Positions 38,274-46,232 of a DNA stretch of 64,000 nt are shown here, piece by piece. Each line of letters opens with the position of its first letter. The first letter of the stretch is position 1. The translations under genes and the position numbers were made by a program. Source of the stretch: Verrucomicrobiia bacterium. GTDB lineage: Bacteria; Verrucomicrobiota; Verrucomicrobiia; Verrucomicrobiales; DEV007. The stretch is taken from NCBI GenBank assembly GCA_030427505.1, contig JAUICH010000017.1:62001-126000 (forward strand), in the 5' to 3' direction. Under the pieces are notes generated by a model. That model made no database searches and was not told where the DNA came from. It was given only the letters and a program-made list of their open reading frames with translations.

Positions 38274-38669
38274 TTAACTAAACTGTTCACGCAGACGGTC
38301 GAGACGATTCTTCACGGAACCATCCCAAACATCGCTTCCGATCCGCACGCGCATGCCGCCGATAAGATCGGGATTGATTTTGAACTCCAGCGTCAAGTCG
38401 CTGGAATATTTGGACTTCAAAGATTGCTCGACCGATGCCTTGGTGGCGGCGTCGAGTTCGGACGCGCTTTCCACGATGGCTTCGTGCTTGATCACCTCCA
38501 GGCGGACCAGCCGGAAAAACGCGTCAATGATGGACAGGTATCCACGCGGCTTGAGTTCGCCCAAACGGGAAATGACGGTCTTCACGCGACCAAGGTCCAG
38601 CCTGCCTTCCGGCATGCTGGCATCCAGAAGCTTGCGGGCCGTTTTCTGGGCGACTTTGCTGCGCTTCAT
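38274..38669 (-). CDS. atpH: F1 ATP synthase delta subunit, short form
   Basis: 131-residue peripheral-stalk delta subunit. The C-terminal part is clear: VEQSLKSKYSSDLTLEFKIN then PDLIGGMRVRIGSDVWDGSV and a final helix. Most deltas have 170-185 residues with a six-helix N-terminal domain that clamps the top of F1; here only about 80 residues precede the C-terminal sheet. A basic N-terminus (MKRSKVAQKTARKLLDASM) suggests the true start rather than a mispredicted one, since the reading frame is preceded by atpF only 60 bases away. The shortened domain may be a lineage trait. Confidence 0.9.
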   Translation of the reverse strand: MKRSKVAQKTARKLLDASMPEGRLDLGRVKTVISRLGELKPRGYLSIIDAFFRLVRLEVIKHEAIVESASELDAATKASVEQSLKSKYSSDLTLEFKINPDLIGGMRVRIGSDVWDGSVKNRLDRLREQFS

Positions 38670-38729
38670 GTGATTCCTGGGTGAGCGAAGAGACTGAAAT
38701 AAGAATTAGTGAAAACCTGACTGCCTGCC

Positions 38730-39230
38730 TTAGAGAGCGATCTGCCCGGCGGTTTCCTCGTTGATGCGCTGACGGTCGCCGTCGTTGAGAACCTTGCCCG
38801 TCACTTTCCCCGTGGTGTCGACCACCAGACGTCCGAAATCGCGCTTCAATTCGGCCAGGAGACGCTCGCGCTCCAACTCGGTCGCTTCGTTGGCTTTGGC
38901 AATGATTTTTCCGGCCTCAGCCACGGCTTTTTGGCGCTCTTTCTCTTCGAAAGCGGCGGCGCTTTCTCTCGCTTCCGAGATCATGCCGTCAGCCCTGGAG
39001 TTTGCCTGACTGATGATTTCTTCCGCCTTCTCTTCGGCGGAAGAGAGATCGCTCTTAATTTTGGCCAGATTGGCCTCTCCCTCCGCGATGCGCTCGCGGC
39101 GTTTTTCCAAGATCGCGAGAATCGGACCGAAGGCGTACTTCGAAAGAATGAAGTAAACAGCCAGAAAGATGATGACCTGGGCTAACAACTTTGCCCATGA
39201 GATACCGAAGATTTCTGCTGCTGCTTCCAT
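38730..39230 (-). CDS. atpF: Fo ATP synthase b subunit
   Basis: 166-residue peripheral-stalk b subunit. One N-terminal membrane helix (WAKLLAQVIIFLAVYFILSK, about 11-30) is followed by the conserved FGPILAILEKRRERIAEGE and a long charged coiled coil rich in Ala, Glu, Lys and Arg. Only one b gene is present, so the stalk would be a homodimer. Confidence 0.94.
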   Translation of the reverse strand: MEAAAEIFGISWAKLLAQVIIFLAVYFILSKYAFGPILAILEKRRERIAEGEANLAKIKSDLSSAEEKAEEIISQANSRADGMISEARESAAAFEEKERQKAVAEAGKIIAKANEATELERERLLAELKRDFGRLVVDTTGKVTGKVLNDGDRQRINEETAGQIAL

Positions 39231-39296
39231 GATTTTCTGCCGTGAGGCGTTACCTGGTTTGGAGAGAGATTGTTTTCATTTGGCCCGTCCGGCTCA

Positions 39297-39332
39297 GGGT
39301 TCGCGCTTCATCGTTTGGCGAAGCGCGAACCC
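39297..39332 (-). promoter_or_regulatory. 13-bp intercistronic hairpin between atpE and atpF
   Basis: A perfect 13-bp stem (39297-39309 with 39320-39332; arm GGGTTCGCGCTTC) and a 10-base loop lie 36 bases after the atpE stop in transcript order. Shorter complementary stretches (GGCCC/GGGCC at 39282 and 39353) could extend it. No T-run follows, so it is more likely an mRNA-stabilising or processing element than a terminator. Confidence 0.65.
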
Positions 39333-39368
39333 GCCGGCTCGAGAGCCGTAAAGGGCCGAACGCCAGTC

Positions 39369-39650
39369 TTAGCCTTTCACGAAGACCACGACCAGCGCGT
39401 AAATGGCGATAGCTTCCGCCAGCGCCATACCAATAATGGAAATGGTGAGGATGTTACCGAAAGCGGTGGGGTTGCGGCCCACGGCTTCAGCGGCTTTGGC
39501 GCCGACCATGCCCACGCCAAGAGCGGCGGCGCCACCGGCGACACCCATTCCGAAGTTAACACTGGGAGCGAGTCCACCGGCGCTAGCGGCAGCGGCGTCC
39601 ACCGCGGCGCCAGTCGTTTCAGCCAGCATGGGAAGTAGTTCCATCAACAT
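39369..39650 (-). CDS. atpE: Fo ATP synthase c subunit with N-terminal extension
   Basis: 93-residue proteolipid. The two-helix hairpin is NFGMGVAGGAAALGVGMVG then the polar loop GRNPTAFGNI and a second helix ending GMALAEAIAIYALVVVFV with the ion-binding Glu. The Glu is followed by Ala, and no Gln or Ser/Thr ligands of the Na+ type are evident, so proton coupling is favoured. About 25-30 residues (MLMELLPMLAETTGAAVDAA) precede the usual start and could be an extra helix or leader. A clear ribosome site (AAAGGAA) nine bases before the ATG supports that long start. Confidence 0.93.
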   Translation of the reverse strand: MLMELLPMLAETTGAAVDAAAASAGGLAPSVNFGMGVAGGAAALGVGMVGAKAAEAVGRNPTAFGNILTISIIGMALAEAIAIYALVVVFVKG

Positions 39651-39782
39651 AATTTGGTTCCTTTCGTCTAGTTACTTGTCTCTTTGGTTTCATTCGCCAC
39701 CGCCCACTCTCTTTGGATGGTCCCGGAGGCAAAAGGGTCTCGCGTCCGTTCCGCGCCTTTAACGATTGCGCGGCTTGCCCGG

Positions 39783-40631
39783 CTAGTGATGCTCTTCGTC
39801 GTGCGTGGTGGAAAGCTTGATATACACCGCGCAGAGCAGCGCGAACACAATGGCCTGGAGCAAGCCCACCAGGATTTCCAGAAAATAGAAGGGAACGGGA
39901 ATCAACACCGAGGTAATGAAGGCAGGCACGGGACCAAGACCAATGGTGTGCCCCAAGTCCCCCATGGCATGCAGCAGGTTCTCACCCGCGAACAGGTTCC
40001 CGAAGAGCCGCAACGACAGGGAAACCGGCCGGAAAGCAATGGAGATCAACTCAATCACCCCCACGAAGAAGAAAATCGGAGCGAGAACCAAGGCAACGAT
40101 TCCCGTCATCCCTCCCTTTGGCGCGAAGGTGTGCTTAACAAACCCCCAGGGCCCCAATTCGCGCATGGTCAGCCAAAACCATACAAACATGGCGCAGATG
40201 GCAATGCCCAGCGTCATATTCAAGTCCGCCGTGGCTGGCCGCAGAACCGGACGGGTGACGTGATCCACAAAAAACCCGCTGCCGTGCCCCCAGCCTATCG
40301 TGCCGACCCCCGGCACCAGGCCAAACCAGTTCGCCGAAACGATAAAGATAAAGATGGTGGCGAGCAGCGGAAATGCCCGGGGCGCCACGTGCTTGCCCAC
40401 AATGGCCTCCACCTGGTTGTAGAGAAACTCGACCACGAACTCGAAAAAGTTCTGCGCCTTGTGCGGCACCAACTGCATGTTGGTCGTCGCCTTCCGCGCC
40501 GCCAGGAGGATCAGGCCCGTGACGACCGCGGCGACGAAGATGGAATTGGTCAGGAAAGCGGCCAAAGGCTCCGCCGCCACGCTAACCGCAAGAAGCGGCG
40601 ATATTTCGGCTGTTCCGGAGGAAAAGATCAT
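39783..40631 (-). CDS. atpB: Fo ATP synthase a subunit
   Basis: 282-residue proton-channel subunit with five to six hydrophobic helices. The essential Arg lies in FRPVSLSLRLFGNLFAGENL, and FEFVVEFLYNQVEAIVGKH and HGSGFFVDHVTRPVLRPATA are also visible. A TTG four codons upstream (40643) is possible; the ATG at 40631 is preferred. It is the first gene of the operon. No atpI/atpQ-type small gene precedes it: the 531 bases upstream are non-coding. Confidence 0.94.
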   Translation of the reverse strand: MIFSSGTAEISPLLAVSVAAEPLAAFLTNSIFVAAVVTGLILLAARKATTNMQLVPHKAQNFFEFVVEFLYNQVEAIVGKHVAPRAFPLLATIFIFIVSANWFGLVPGVGTIGWGHGSGFFVDHVTRPVLRPATADLNMTLGIAICAMFVWFWLTMRELGPWGFVKHTFAPKGGMTGIVALVLAPIFFFVGVIELISIAFRPVSLSLRLFGNLFAGENLLHAMGDLGHTIGLGPVPAFITSVLIPVPFYFLEILVGLLQAIVFALLCAVYIKLSTTHDEEHH

Positions 40632-40739
40632 CAGCGTTACCAAAGCAGGAAGCGTGATAGTAATAAGGAGCCGGACAACTTGTCGCTCCTGAAATTCGCC
40701 CCGACCTTAATGGGTGCCCCGATATTCGCAAGGGCAATT

Positions 40740-40755
40740 TGTGAAATTTTTCACA
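40740..40755. promoter_or_regulatory. CRP/FNR-family operator-like palindrome upstream of atpB
   Basis: The bases TGTGA-aatttt-TCACA form perfect CRP-type half-sites with the canonical six-base spacer. They lie about 109 bases before the atpB start, in the AT-rich part (about 40735-40890) of the 531-base divergent gap 40644-41174 between the atp operon and the CesT-like gene. No other named feature was seen in this gap, and no confident -35/-10 pair was identified. Confidence 0.5.
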
Positions 40756-41174
40756 ATGGTTGCAACTACTTCAAAATGAATCATTAACAAAATTATCCTA
40801 ACAAAACCACCCCTTATTTTTCGCCGGTTTTCCACCATATAAAACGGTCCTCGTGACAGGATCGATGCACTAAAGTATTAGACTATTTTCACGCGCCTCC
40901 TTTCCGCGTCCCCAGTTCCGCCTCGACCGCCCCTGTCTTCGGGAAATCCGGACGTCCGGCCGCCTACTCGATACGGTGGATTCGGCGTTTTCTCCCGGCC
41001 CTATGATGAGTGCCTCTCCGCAAGCGCTTAACCCGGGTGCTGGGCGGCTCATCAGGCGGCTGCCTCCTCCTCTGGGAAACGGCCGAAGCGCGGTTTTCGC
41101 GCCCTTCTGAAAATGTCCCCCGGGGCCTTTGCTGATTGACCCCGCCGGGAACGGACGGTAAACAAAAAGTTTGC

Positions 41175-41642
41175 ATGAGCGATTCCGGAAATGCCGCCAG
41201 CGATTTTCTCGCGGCCCTCGGCAACACCATCGGTACTCCTGATCTGGAGTGGAACGAAGAAAACGTCTGCCGTCTCATTCTGGACGACCGGTTGGTGATC
41301 GATCTGGAGAAGGCACCGGACAGCAACATGGTGCAGATATACGCCGTCGTGGGCGTGGATCCGGGAGACAATGCCACGGTCCTTCGCCACCTCCTTTCGG
41401 CCAATCTCTTCGGTCAGGGAACCAGCGGAGCGGTGCTGGGGCTGGATGAAGACCGCGGCGAGATATTGCTGACCCAAAAAGTGGACACCGCGCTCCTGTC
41501 CGCCGAAGAAGCGGTGACCCGTTTGGAAGCCTTTGTGAACTACGCGGAAGCCTGGACCCACGAGCTTCTCGATCTGGCGGGTTCAGCGGAAGGTGAAGAC
41601 TCCTCCGCGGAGGAGCCGGCCCCCGATTTCCTCCGCGTCTAG
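41175..41642 (+). CDS. CesT-family type III secretion chaperone
   Basis: 155-residue acidic protein that matches the class I type III chaperones (CesT/Tir chaperone family). These small dimers bind the N-terminal region of an effector before secretion. Family-like segments are FLAALGNTIGTPDLEWNEEN, VCRLILDDRLVIDLEKAPDS, VLRHLLSANLFGQGTSGAVL and GLDEDRGEILLTQKV, followed by a C-terminal helix with AFVNYAEAWTHELLDLA. Size and low pI are typical. I start at the ATG at 41175; the longer frame has 13 non-family residues. A MITE-like element begins at its stop codon, and the likely effector lies 462 bases downstream. No secretion machinery genes are in this window. Confidence 0.8.
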   Translation: MSDSGNAASDFLAALGNTIGTPDLEWNEENVCRLILDDRLVIDLEKAPDSNMVQIYAVVGVDPGDNATVLRHLLSANLFGQGTSGAVLGLDEDRGEILLTQKVDTALLSAEEAVTRLEAFVNYAEAWTHELLDLAGSAEGEDSSAEEPAPDFLRV

Positions 41643-41841
41643 TAGTCCGTCAATTTTGAAGTGAGAGATGCTTGGTCTGAAACGAAAGGCGTTAGCTAAT
41701 GGACGCGGAACGGTCTTTTTGGCCGGGGCCTTCGTTGCTCTTCAGCCGGTTGTGATTCACATAGCCTCCTTCTTCGCGCCTTGCCCCCCGGCCAAAAATC
41801 CTCGCCAATCACCCCTCACTTCAAAATTGACGGACTACTAG
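41639..41841. mobile_element. 203-bp MITE-like element with 27-bp terminal inverted repeats
   Basis: A perfect 27-base inverted repeat bounds the element (41639-41665 and 41815-41841, arm CTAGTAGTCCGTCAATTTTG followed by AAGTGAG). A second, inner inverted repeat of 13 bases (TTTTTGGCCGGGG at 41716-41728 with its complement at 41786-41798) is nested inside. No transposase is encoded. The left arm starts one base before the TAG stop of the chaperone gene, so the element supplies that stop codon. The ends read CTAG/CTAG, possibly a duplicated target. The following bases to 42104 (263) hold no gene I can support. Confidence 0.75.
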
Positions 41842-42104
41842 GATGTATGGACAGATCCCCGAACCGCCCGGAATGGATGCAGAAAGGTGATCCAGTTAGC
41901 GCCGCGAGCGGCGATTTTTCAATAGACGCGGCCCATTTTAAGCCTGGCTGCATTCCGCCGCACTCTATTGGGACCACCCAACGGCACTCGGCGCGCTTTG
42001 CCAGCCGTAAAAAGGTCTCGCGCCGGGCCGTCCGCCAATTTGTCCACACACCCTAAGCTCCGGAGGAGCCAAACCATTTTTCCAAAAGTTTAGTTTCGCG
42101 CACT

Positions 42105-44018
42105 ATGGACGTTACACAGACCGTATCGCTCTCAAAGAGCTACGCCCCGGTCGAATCGAAACCGGTGGAGCAGAGTGAAAGCAAACTGAGCGGCAAGTCC
42201 GTCGAGTCTTCGGACAAGGGCATCGGCCGTTCCTTTCACGTCAAGACGGGCTGGGACCGTTTCCGGTCCCGGGTAGGTCAAACCTTCAAACGCATCGGCG
42301 ATTTCTTCTGCAAGAAAGACACCGAAGCCAGCAGCCGGGCCACCCGCTTCAATGCCCGCCATGAAAAGTTCAGCGGCAAGGTGGAAAACCTCGTCGCCCG
42401 CCTGGTCAAAGGCGACTTGAGCGACGTGCAGGACCCGGACGTGCTGGCGACCTTGCGCAATGACGTCAAACACATGCACAGCGACGCCCCCTGGGCGGGA
42501 CGCCGGGATCTCCTCTCCACCCGCCTGGACGTGGAACTCAGCAAGCTGAGCGACAAAGAGATCGACACGATCGCTGACAAACTGAAAACCGCCGACCTCA
42601 CCCGGCTGACCGATAAAGACAAGACCGACTTCACCACCCTGGTCCGCGCCGTGGCCCGCCAGCAAGTAGCCCGTGGCACCGAGATGACCACGTTGCTCGG
42701 AAAGATAGATCACGAGCACCCGTCCAAACTGGATACCGCAAGTGAATTGCTGGACCAGTTGCCCGTGGTGGAGAAGAAGCTTTCCGACGTTCTGGATGGC
42801 TTCTCTGACAGCCTGCCCGGTCTGGACAAAGGGAAGCTGAAGGAGGGACTTAGCGACGTCATGCTGGGAGAAACCATGAGCATCCGCCTGAAAAGCGGAG
42901 ATCCCTCCAGCGACAAGTTGCCCGGCATGAACCGGAACCTTCTCAACATAGGGCTGGCGGTGCGGAAACAAGCCGTCAAAGAAGGAACCACCAAAGGTCT
43001 CGGCTATTCCGACATGCAGAAGTTGAACCCGCAACTCCGGCTCCTCTCCCGCGCCGTCCGCGAGGAGTTTCTAAAGTCCAAGATCACGGATTTCACTGAC
43101 TCAAGCCTGAAATCCCGGCTCAAAGTGCTCGGCTCCGGCGCCGCCCATGAGGTAACCAAGGGCACCTACGAGTCTGGATCTCGAGTTCACAAATACGACG
43201 ATGAGACGACGCTGTTCCAAAGAGAAGACGGCGAACACCGCTTCACCGCTCCCTCCCATCTCGGATTGGACCAAAGCGATCCCCGCTTGCTGGAGCGGTC
43301 CGTCGTCACCAGTAAGTACGACGAAAAATTGGGCTTTGACGTGTGCGTGAAGACGGATTTCGCCCTGCACCACGGTAAACTCGGCATCGTCATGGAACTG
43401 GCTCCCGGACGGACGGCCAATTCGGTCATGGGGCTCGACGGCGATCCCGCGATTGCTCAACGGGAATTGACCAAGCTTCAACTCCTGGACAGCCTTACCG
43501 GTCAGGGAGACCGCCACCGTGGTAACTACATGGTGGAGTATGACAAAAACAGAAACATCACCGGCATCAAAGGGATCGACAGTGACTTCGCGATGGGTCC
43601 CGAACCCGGCGATCCGAAAGATGTCGTCGGAAAAGGGGGCATTCACCTCACTCACCTGCCGCCGATCGTGGATTCCGACATGGCCAAAGCCATCCGCGCC
43701 ATGACCGACGAAGACATTGAAGAAATGTGCGGCGACATGTTTGACGACGATACCATCAAAGCCGCCAAAGGACGTTTGGCCGCGGTAAAAGCCCACATCG
43801 ACGAACTGGAAAAGAACGGAAAGATCATCAGTCCCGACGATTGGGGAAAGAAGGACGTGACCGAAACCCTCGAAAAGACTCTCGTCGAAGTGAAAAAGAA
43901 AGAGACCGTCGAAAAGAACGGCAAGATCAGTACCTTAATGAGTTTTGTCTCCGAGAGAACCAGCTATTGGCAGCGGGACCACAAGGTCCTGGAAGGCTAC
44001 CACAACTTCAGCATTTAA
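42105..44018 (+). CDS. Predicted type III effector with atypical kinase fold
   Basis: 637-residue soluble protein without signal peptide. The first 45 residues are Ser/Lys/Glu-rich and disordered-looking, as in type III secretion signals. Residues 80-340 are helical. A kinase-like domain follows: Gly-rich loop LGSGAAHEV (342-350), candidate Lys363 (SRVHKYDDE), hinge-like GIVMELAPGRTA (427-438), catalytic loop GDRHRGN (468-474; Asp469 and Asn474) and metal motif GIDSDFAMG (490-498). The GDRH loop and D-x-D pattern resemble PI3/4-kinase, HipA and Fam20-type atypical kinases more than classical Ser/Thr kinases. An effector role is inferred from the adjacent CesT-type chaperone; the targets are unknown. 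Confidence 0.72.
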   Translation: MDVTQTVSLSKSYAPVESKPVEQSESKLSGKSVESSDKGIGRSFHVKTGWDRFRSRVGQTFKRIGDFFCKKDTEASSRATRFNARHEKFSGKVENLVARLVKGDLSDVQDPDVLATLRNDVKHMHSDAPWAGRRDLLSTRLDVELSKLSDKEIDTIADKLKTADLTRLTDKDKTDFTTLVRAVARQQVARGTEMTTLLGKIDHEHPSKLDTASELLDQLPVVEKKLSDVLDGFSDSLPGLDKGKLKEGLSDVMLGETMSIRLKSGDPSSDKLPGMNRNLLNIGLAVRKQAVKEGTTKGLGYSDMQKLNPQLRLLSRAVREEFLKSKITDFTDSSLKSRLKVLGSGAAHEVTKGTYESGSRVHKYDDETTLFQREDGEHRFTAPSHLGLDQSDPRLLERSVVTSKYDEKLGFDVCVKTDFALHHGKLGIVMELAPGRTANSVMGLDGDPAIAQRELTKLQLLDSLTGQGDRHRGNYMVEYDKNRNITGIKGIDSDFAMGPEPGDPKDVVGKGGIHLTHLPPIVDSDMAKAIRAMTDEDIEEMCGDMFDDDTIKAAKGRLAAVKAHIDELEKNGKIISPDDWGKKDVTETLEKTLVEVKKKETVEKNGKISTLMSFVSERTSYWQRDHKVLEGYHNFSI

Positions 44019-44027
44019 CGTCGCGCC

Positions 44028-44597
44028 ATGACTACCACCACCACCTCGTCTGGCTTCGAAAGCATGCATACAGCCCTCCGGGAAGCGGCCATACCTTTCC
44101 CTCCCGTTCCCTCCGGCCTGAAAGACTCGCTGCAAAAAGCACAGGACTGGCTCTGGACGACCCGCCCTCAGTTCGAAGCTCTTTCGGATATCGATTCCTA
44201 CTTTGTCGAAGGCATGGTGGATCCGGAGACGGACTACTTCATGCTGGGCCACGAAGGACACGGCGTAAACGCCTGGTTTCTTTACTGCTATTACAACGAG
44301 GGCCCACTGACAGTGCTCATCGAGGCGCCCTGGGGCGGCGCTTTCACGGAGGACTCCGCCGCCAAAGAAGGCATCCGCAAACGCTTCGACCTTCTCGCCC
44401 AACTGCGCGACACCATGAGAGCGGCCCAAGCAGCAGGAAAAACGCTTCCCGGCCGGCTCGTCATTCAGCAGAGCGACACCAGCCCGGCCCGCTGGGCTTG
44501 GGCGACACCCAGCGAAGACGAGGTCTCAGAAGTTCATGGCGATCTCCCCGGAAACAATGCCCTGACCCCAGCGCTTGAAGCGCTGAGCGCGCTATAG
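44028..44597 (+). CDS. Hypothetical protein downstream of the effector
   Basis: 189-residue soluble protein I do not recognise. It begins nine bases after the effector stop, so it is surely co-transcribed. It has a Thr-rich start (MTTTTTSSGFESMH), a core with DPETDYFMLGHEGHGVNAWF, LYCYYNEGPLTVLIEAPWGG and a helical region, and an Ala/Leu-rich end. No membrane helix or signal peptide. Its position would suit a second chaperone, a regulator or a self-protection protein, but nothing in its sequence decides between them. Confidence 0.7.
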   Translation: MTTTTTSSGFESMHTALREAAIPFPPVPSGLKDSLQKAQDWLWTTRPQFEALSDIDSYFVEGMVDPETDYFMLGHEGHGVNAWFLYCYYNEGPLTVLIEAPWGGAFTEDSAAKEGIRKRFDLLAQLRDTMRAAQAAGKTLPGRLVIQQSDTSPARWAWATPSEDEVSEVHGDLPGNNALTPALEALSAL

Positions 44598-44667
44598 CAG
44601 CCCTCTCGTCCGGAAGAATAATTGGACTCAAAAAGCAAGAAGACTTCAACTTGCCCCCAACCAGAAT

Positions 44668-44727
44668 GAGGGCATAATAAATGCCCTCCGCGGAAAGCCC
44701 GGCTGCCCGTCAGCCAAACGGCTTTCC
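44668..44727 (+). terminator. Two tandem hairpins before tRNA-Val
   Basis: Hairpin one is an 8-bp perfect stem with a 5-base loop (GAGGGCAT 44668-44675 with ATGCCCTC 44681-44688). The second is a two-tier structure: outer GGAAAGCC/GGCTTTCC (44692-44699 with 44720-44727), inner GGCTG/CAGCC. Together they lie 70 bases after the effector operon and 22 before the tRNA. T-runs are weak, so termination is inferred from position only. Confidence 0.5.
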
Positions 44728-44748
44728 CCCCACTTCCGAAAAGGAAAC

Positions 44749-44823
44749 GCACGGGTAGCTCAGCGGTAGAGCGACTGGTTTACACCCAGTTGGTCGGCGG
44801 TTCGATCCCGTCCCCGTGTACCA
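44749..44823 (+). tRNA. tRNA-Val (anticodon TAC)
   Basis: A full cloverleaf can be drawn: acceptor GCACGGG with CCCGTGT (first pair a G-U), D-arm GCTC/GAGC, anticodon stem ACTGG/CCAGT with loop TTTACAC giving anticodon TAC (Val, GTA codon), T-arm GGCGG/CCGTC with the TTCGATC loop, discriminator A and an encoded CCA end at 44821-44823. Confidence 0.96.
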
Positions 44824-45197
44824 CTTTCTATTGCGCTGGGTCGCCTGAGTCTTGGGATTCTCAGCCAATTGAAGGGGCCCGGTCTGTTCTTGGGGCAATA
44901 CAATCGATTCCAAACGCGTTCCTGATCGATGCTCCGGCGGTTCCTTTGGAACTCCCGGTCTCTTTCTGCCCGTTCGCGGGCTAGAATCCTGGATCCGATG
45001 TTTGGGTGGAGACTTCCTCCCTTGGGAAAAACAGCCTTTTTCTTCTACCGCCCCCGGTTGGGAAAGAGGTTTGCGATTAGGTATGACCTTTATGCTGGAC
45101 AATTCTCTACTTACTCAACTAAGATGCACTATTGCCGTTGCGCACTTTCGAACCTGACGCCGCGATCTCGGTCTTTTCAATTCCAGCCTCTCTCGAC
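44824..45197. other. Non-coding gap after tRNA-Val
   Basis: 374 bases between the tRNA and the SGNH gene. No supported reading frame, no repeat of the tRNA 3' end that would mark an integration site, and no clear terminator were seen. Only the reading frame of the downstream gene extends into it, with unconvincing TTG starts. Confidence 0.5.
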
Positions 45198-46058
45198 ATG
45201 CCCGCACGCAGAGCGCTCTCTCCCTCGGCGCGAATCAACCGCCGGGAAAGTAGAAACGAGACCTTTGAGTCCCGCATCAACGCCAATCCCAGCGCGACGG
45301 TTTGTGTGGCGGAAGGGGACTCGTGGTTCGATTACCTGCCTGCCTGGATCGATTCCCCCTCCGAAGGAGATCTCCTGGCCCGGCTGGAAAAAACGAAAAG
45401 GTATGTCATCTACCGCGTTAGCCAGGCGGGAGATACCTTGGACAACATGGTCTACGGCACTGACTACAATAACCGGTGGAAGGAGAAACCCTCGCAAATC
45501 GACGAGACTCTTAAAGCCATCCGCAAGTGGGATCCCGCTGTTTTCCTGTTCTCAGGAGGAGGCAACGATCTTTCCGGTGTGGAACTGGAAAGTCTTCTCA
45601 ATCACCGGGACGCGGGACTGACAGAGTTCCGGAATGAAGTGGTTGACTATGTTTTCGAGGTCTCTATGCCCAAAGCCTATAACGACCTAATCGCGCGGGT
45701 CACCGCTGAAAAGCCTGACATCAAGATCTTTCTGCATGGCTACGGGTACGCGGACCCAACCGGAAAAGGAGTCGGCAGACTGCCCTTTAACTGGAGCTTC
45801 ATCGGTCCCTGGCTGCTTCCAGCCTTGGCCAAGAAACGATACAGGGACGAGACTTCCGCGCGGAGCATCATTCGCGCGCTGATTGACCGGTTCAATGACA
45901 TGCTGACTCTCATCGCCAGCGGCCATCCCAACGTTTTTCACATCAATCTTTGTTCTAAGCTCAAGTACGATCATTGGGCCAACGAACTTCATCTGAATGG
46001 TAACGGTTGGGCCATCGCCGCGAAAGAATTCGACGACGCGATTCGGAACAACCTCTGA
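45198..46058 (+). CDS. SGNH/GDSL-like hydrolase
   Basis: 286-residue predicted esterase-type hydrolase. Block I is AEGDSWFDY with Ser42, the central block has FLFSGGGNDLSG (Gly120-Asp124), and the terminal block is ANELHLNGNGW with His265 in place of the usual D-x-x-H. No signal peptide is apparent, so it is probably cytoplasmic unless the start lies elsewhere. I start at the ATG at 45198; the frame continues to a TTG at 45132 with a poor N-terminus. Similar proteins annotate as SGNH hydrolases acting on esters of sugars or lipids; the substrate is unknown. Confidence 0.78.
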   Translation: MPARRALSPSARINRRESRNETFESRINANPSATVCVAEGDSWFDYLPAWIDSPSEGDLLARLEKTKRYVIYRVSQAGDTLDNMVYGTDYNNRWKEKPSQIDETLKAIRKWDPAVFLFSGGGNDLSGVELESLLNHRDAGLTEFRNEVVDYVFEVSMPKAYNDLIARVTAEKPDIKIFLHGYGYADPTGKGVGRLPFNWSFIGPWLLPALAKKRYRDETSARSIIRALIDRFNDMLTLIASGHPNVFHINLCSKLKYDHWANELHLNGNGWAIAAKEFDDAIRNNL

Positions 46059-46232
46059 CCCTTCTCTCCATTACCCTGTACGGATTCGCCGGCAATCCAT
46101 CCCGCTTGGACGGGTGGACTACCAGGGTCTGAGATGGCTTTGCTACCCAGGGGGTGTACGGGGCAGGCAATTTGACTTGATTGCCCACCTCCAAAGACTC
46201 ATAAAGCCGGGAGTTCGAATCCGGGCCATCAC

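Noticed and set aside
39369-39650. Sodium-coupled ATP synthase
   Set aside because: The c-subunit Glu is followed by Ala, and no Gln/Ser/Thr sodium ligands are evident.
41781-42056. 91-codon open frame between the MITE-like element and the effector, with an antisense frame of 77 codons
   Set aside because: It starts inside the repeat, has no family resemblance and unbalanced composition, so it is probably chance.
44929-45621. 230-codon frame after tRNA-Val
   Set aside because: It overlaps the SGNH hydrolase in another frame, and only the latter has family motifs.
44749-46232. Genomic island inserted at tRNA-Val
   Set aside because: No integrase and no repeat of the tRNA 3' end was found downstream.
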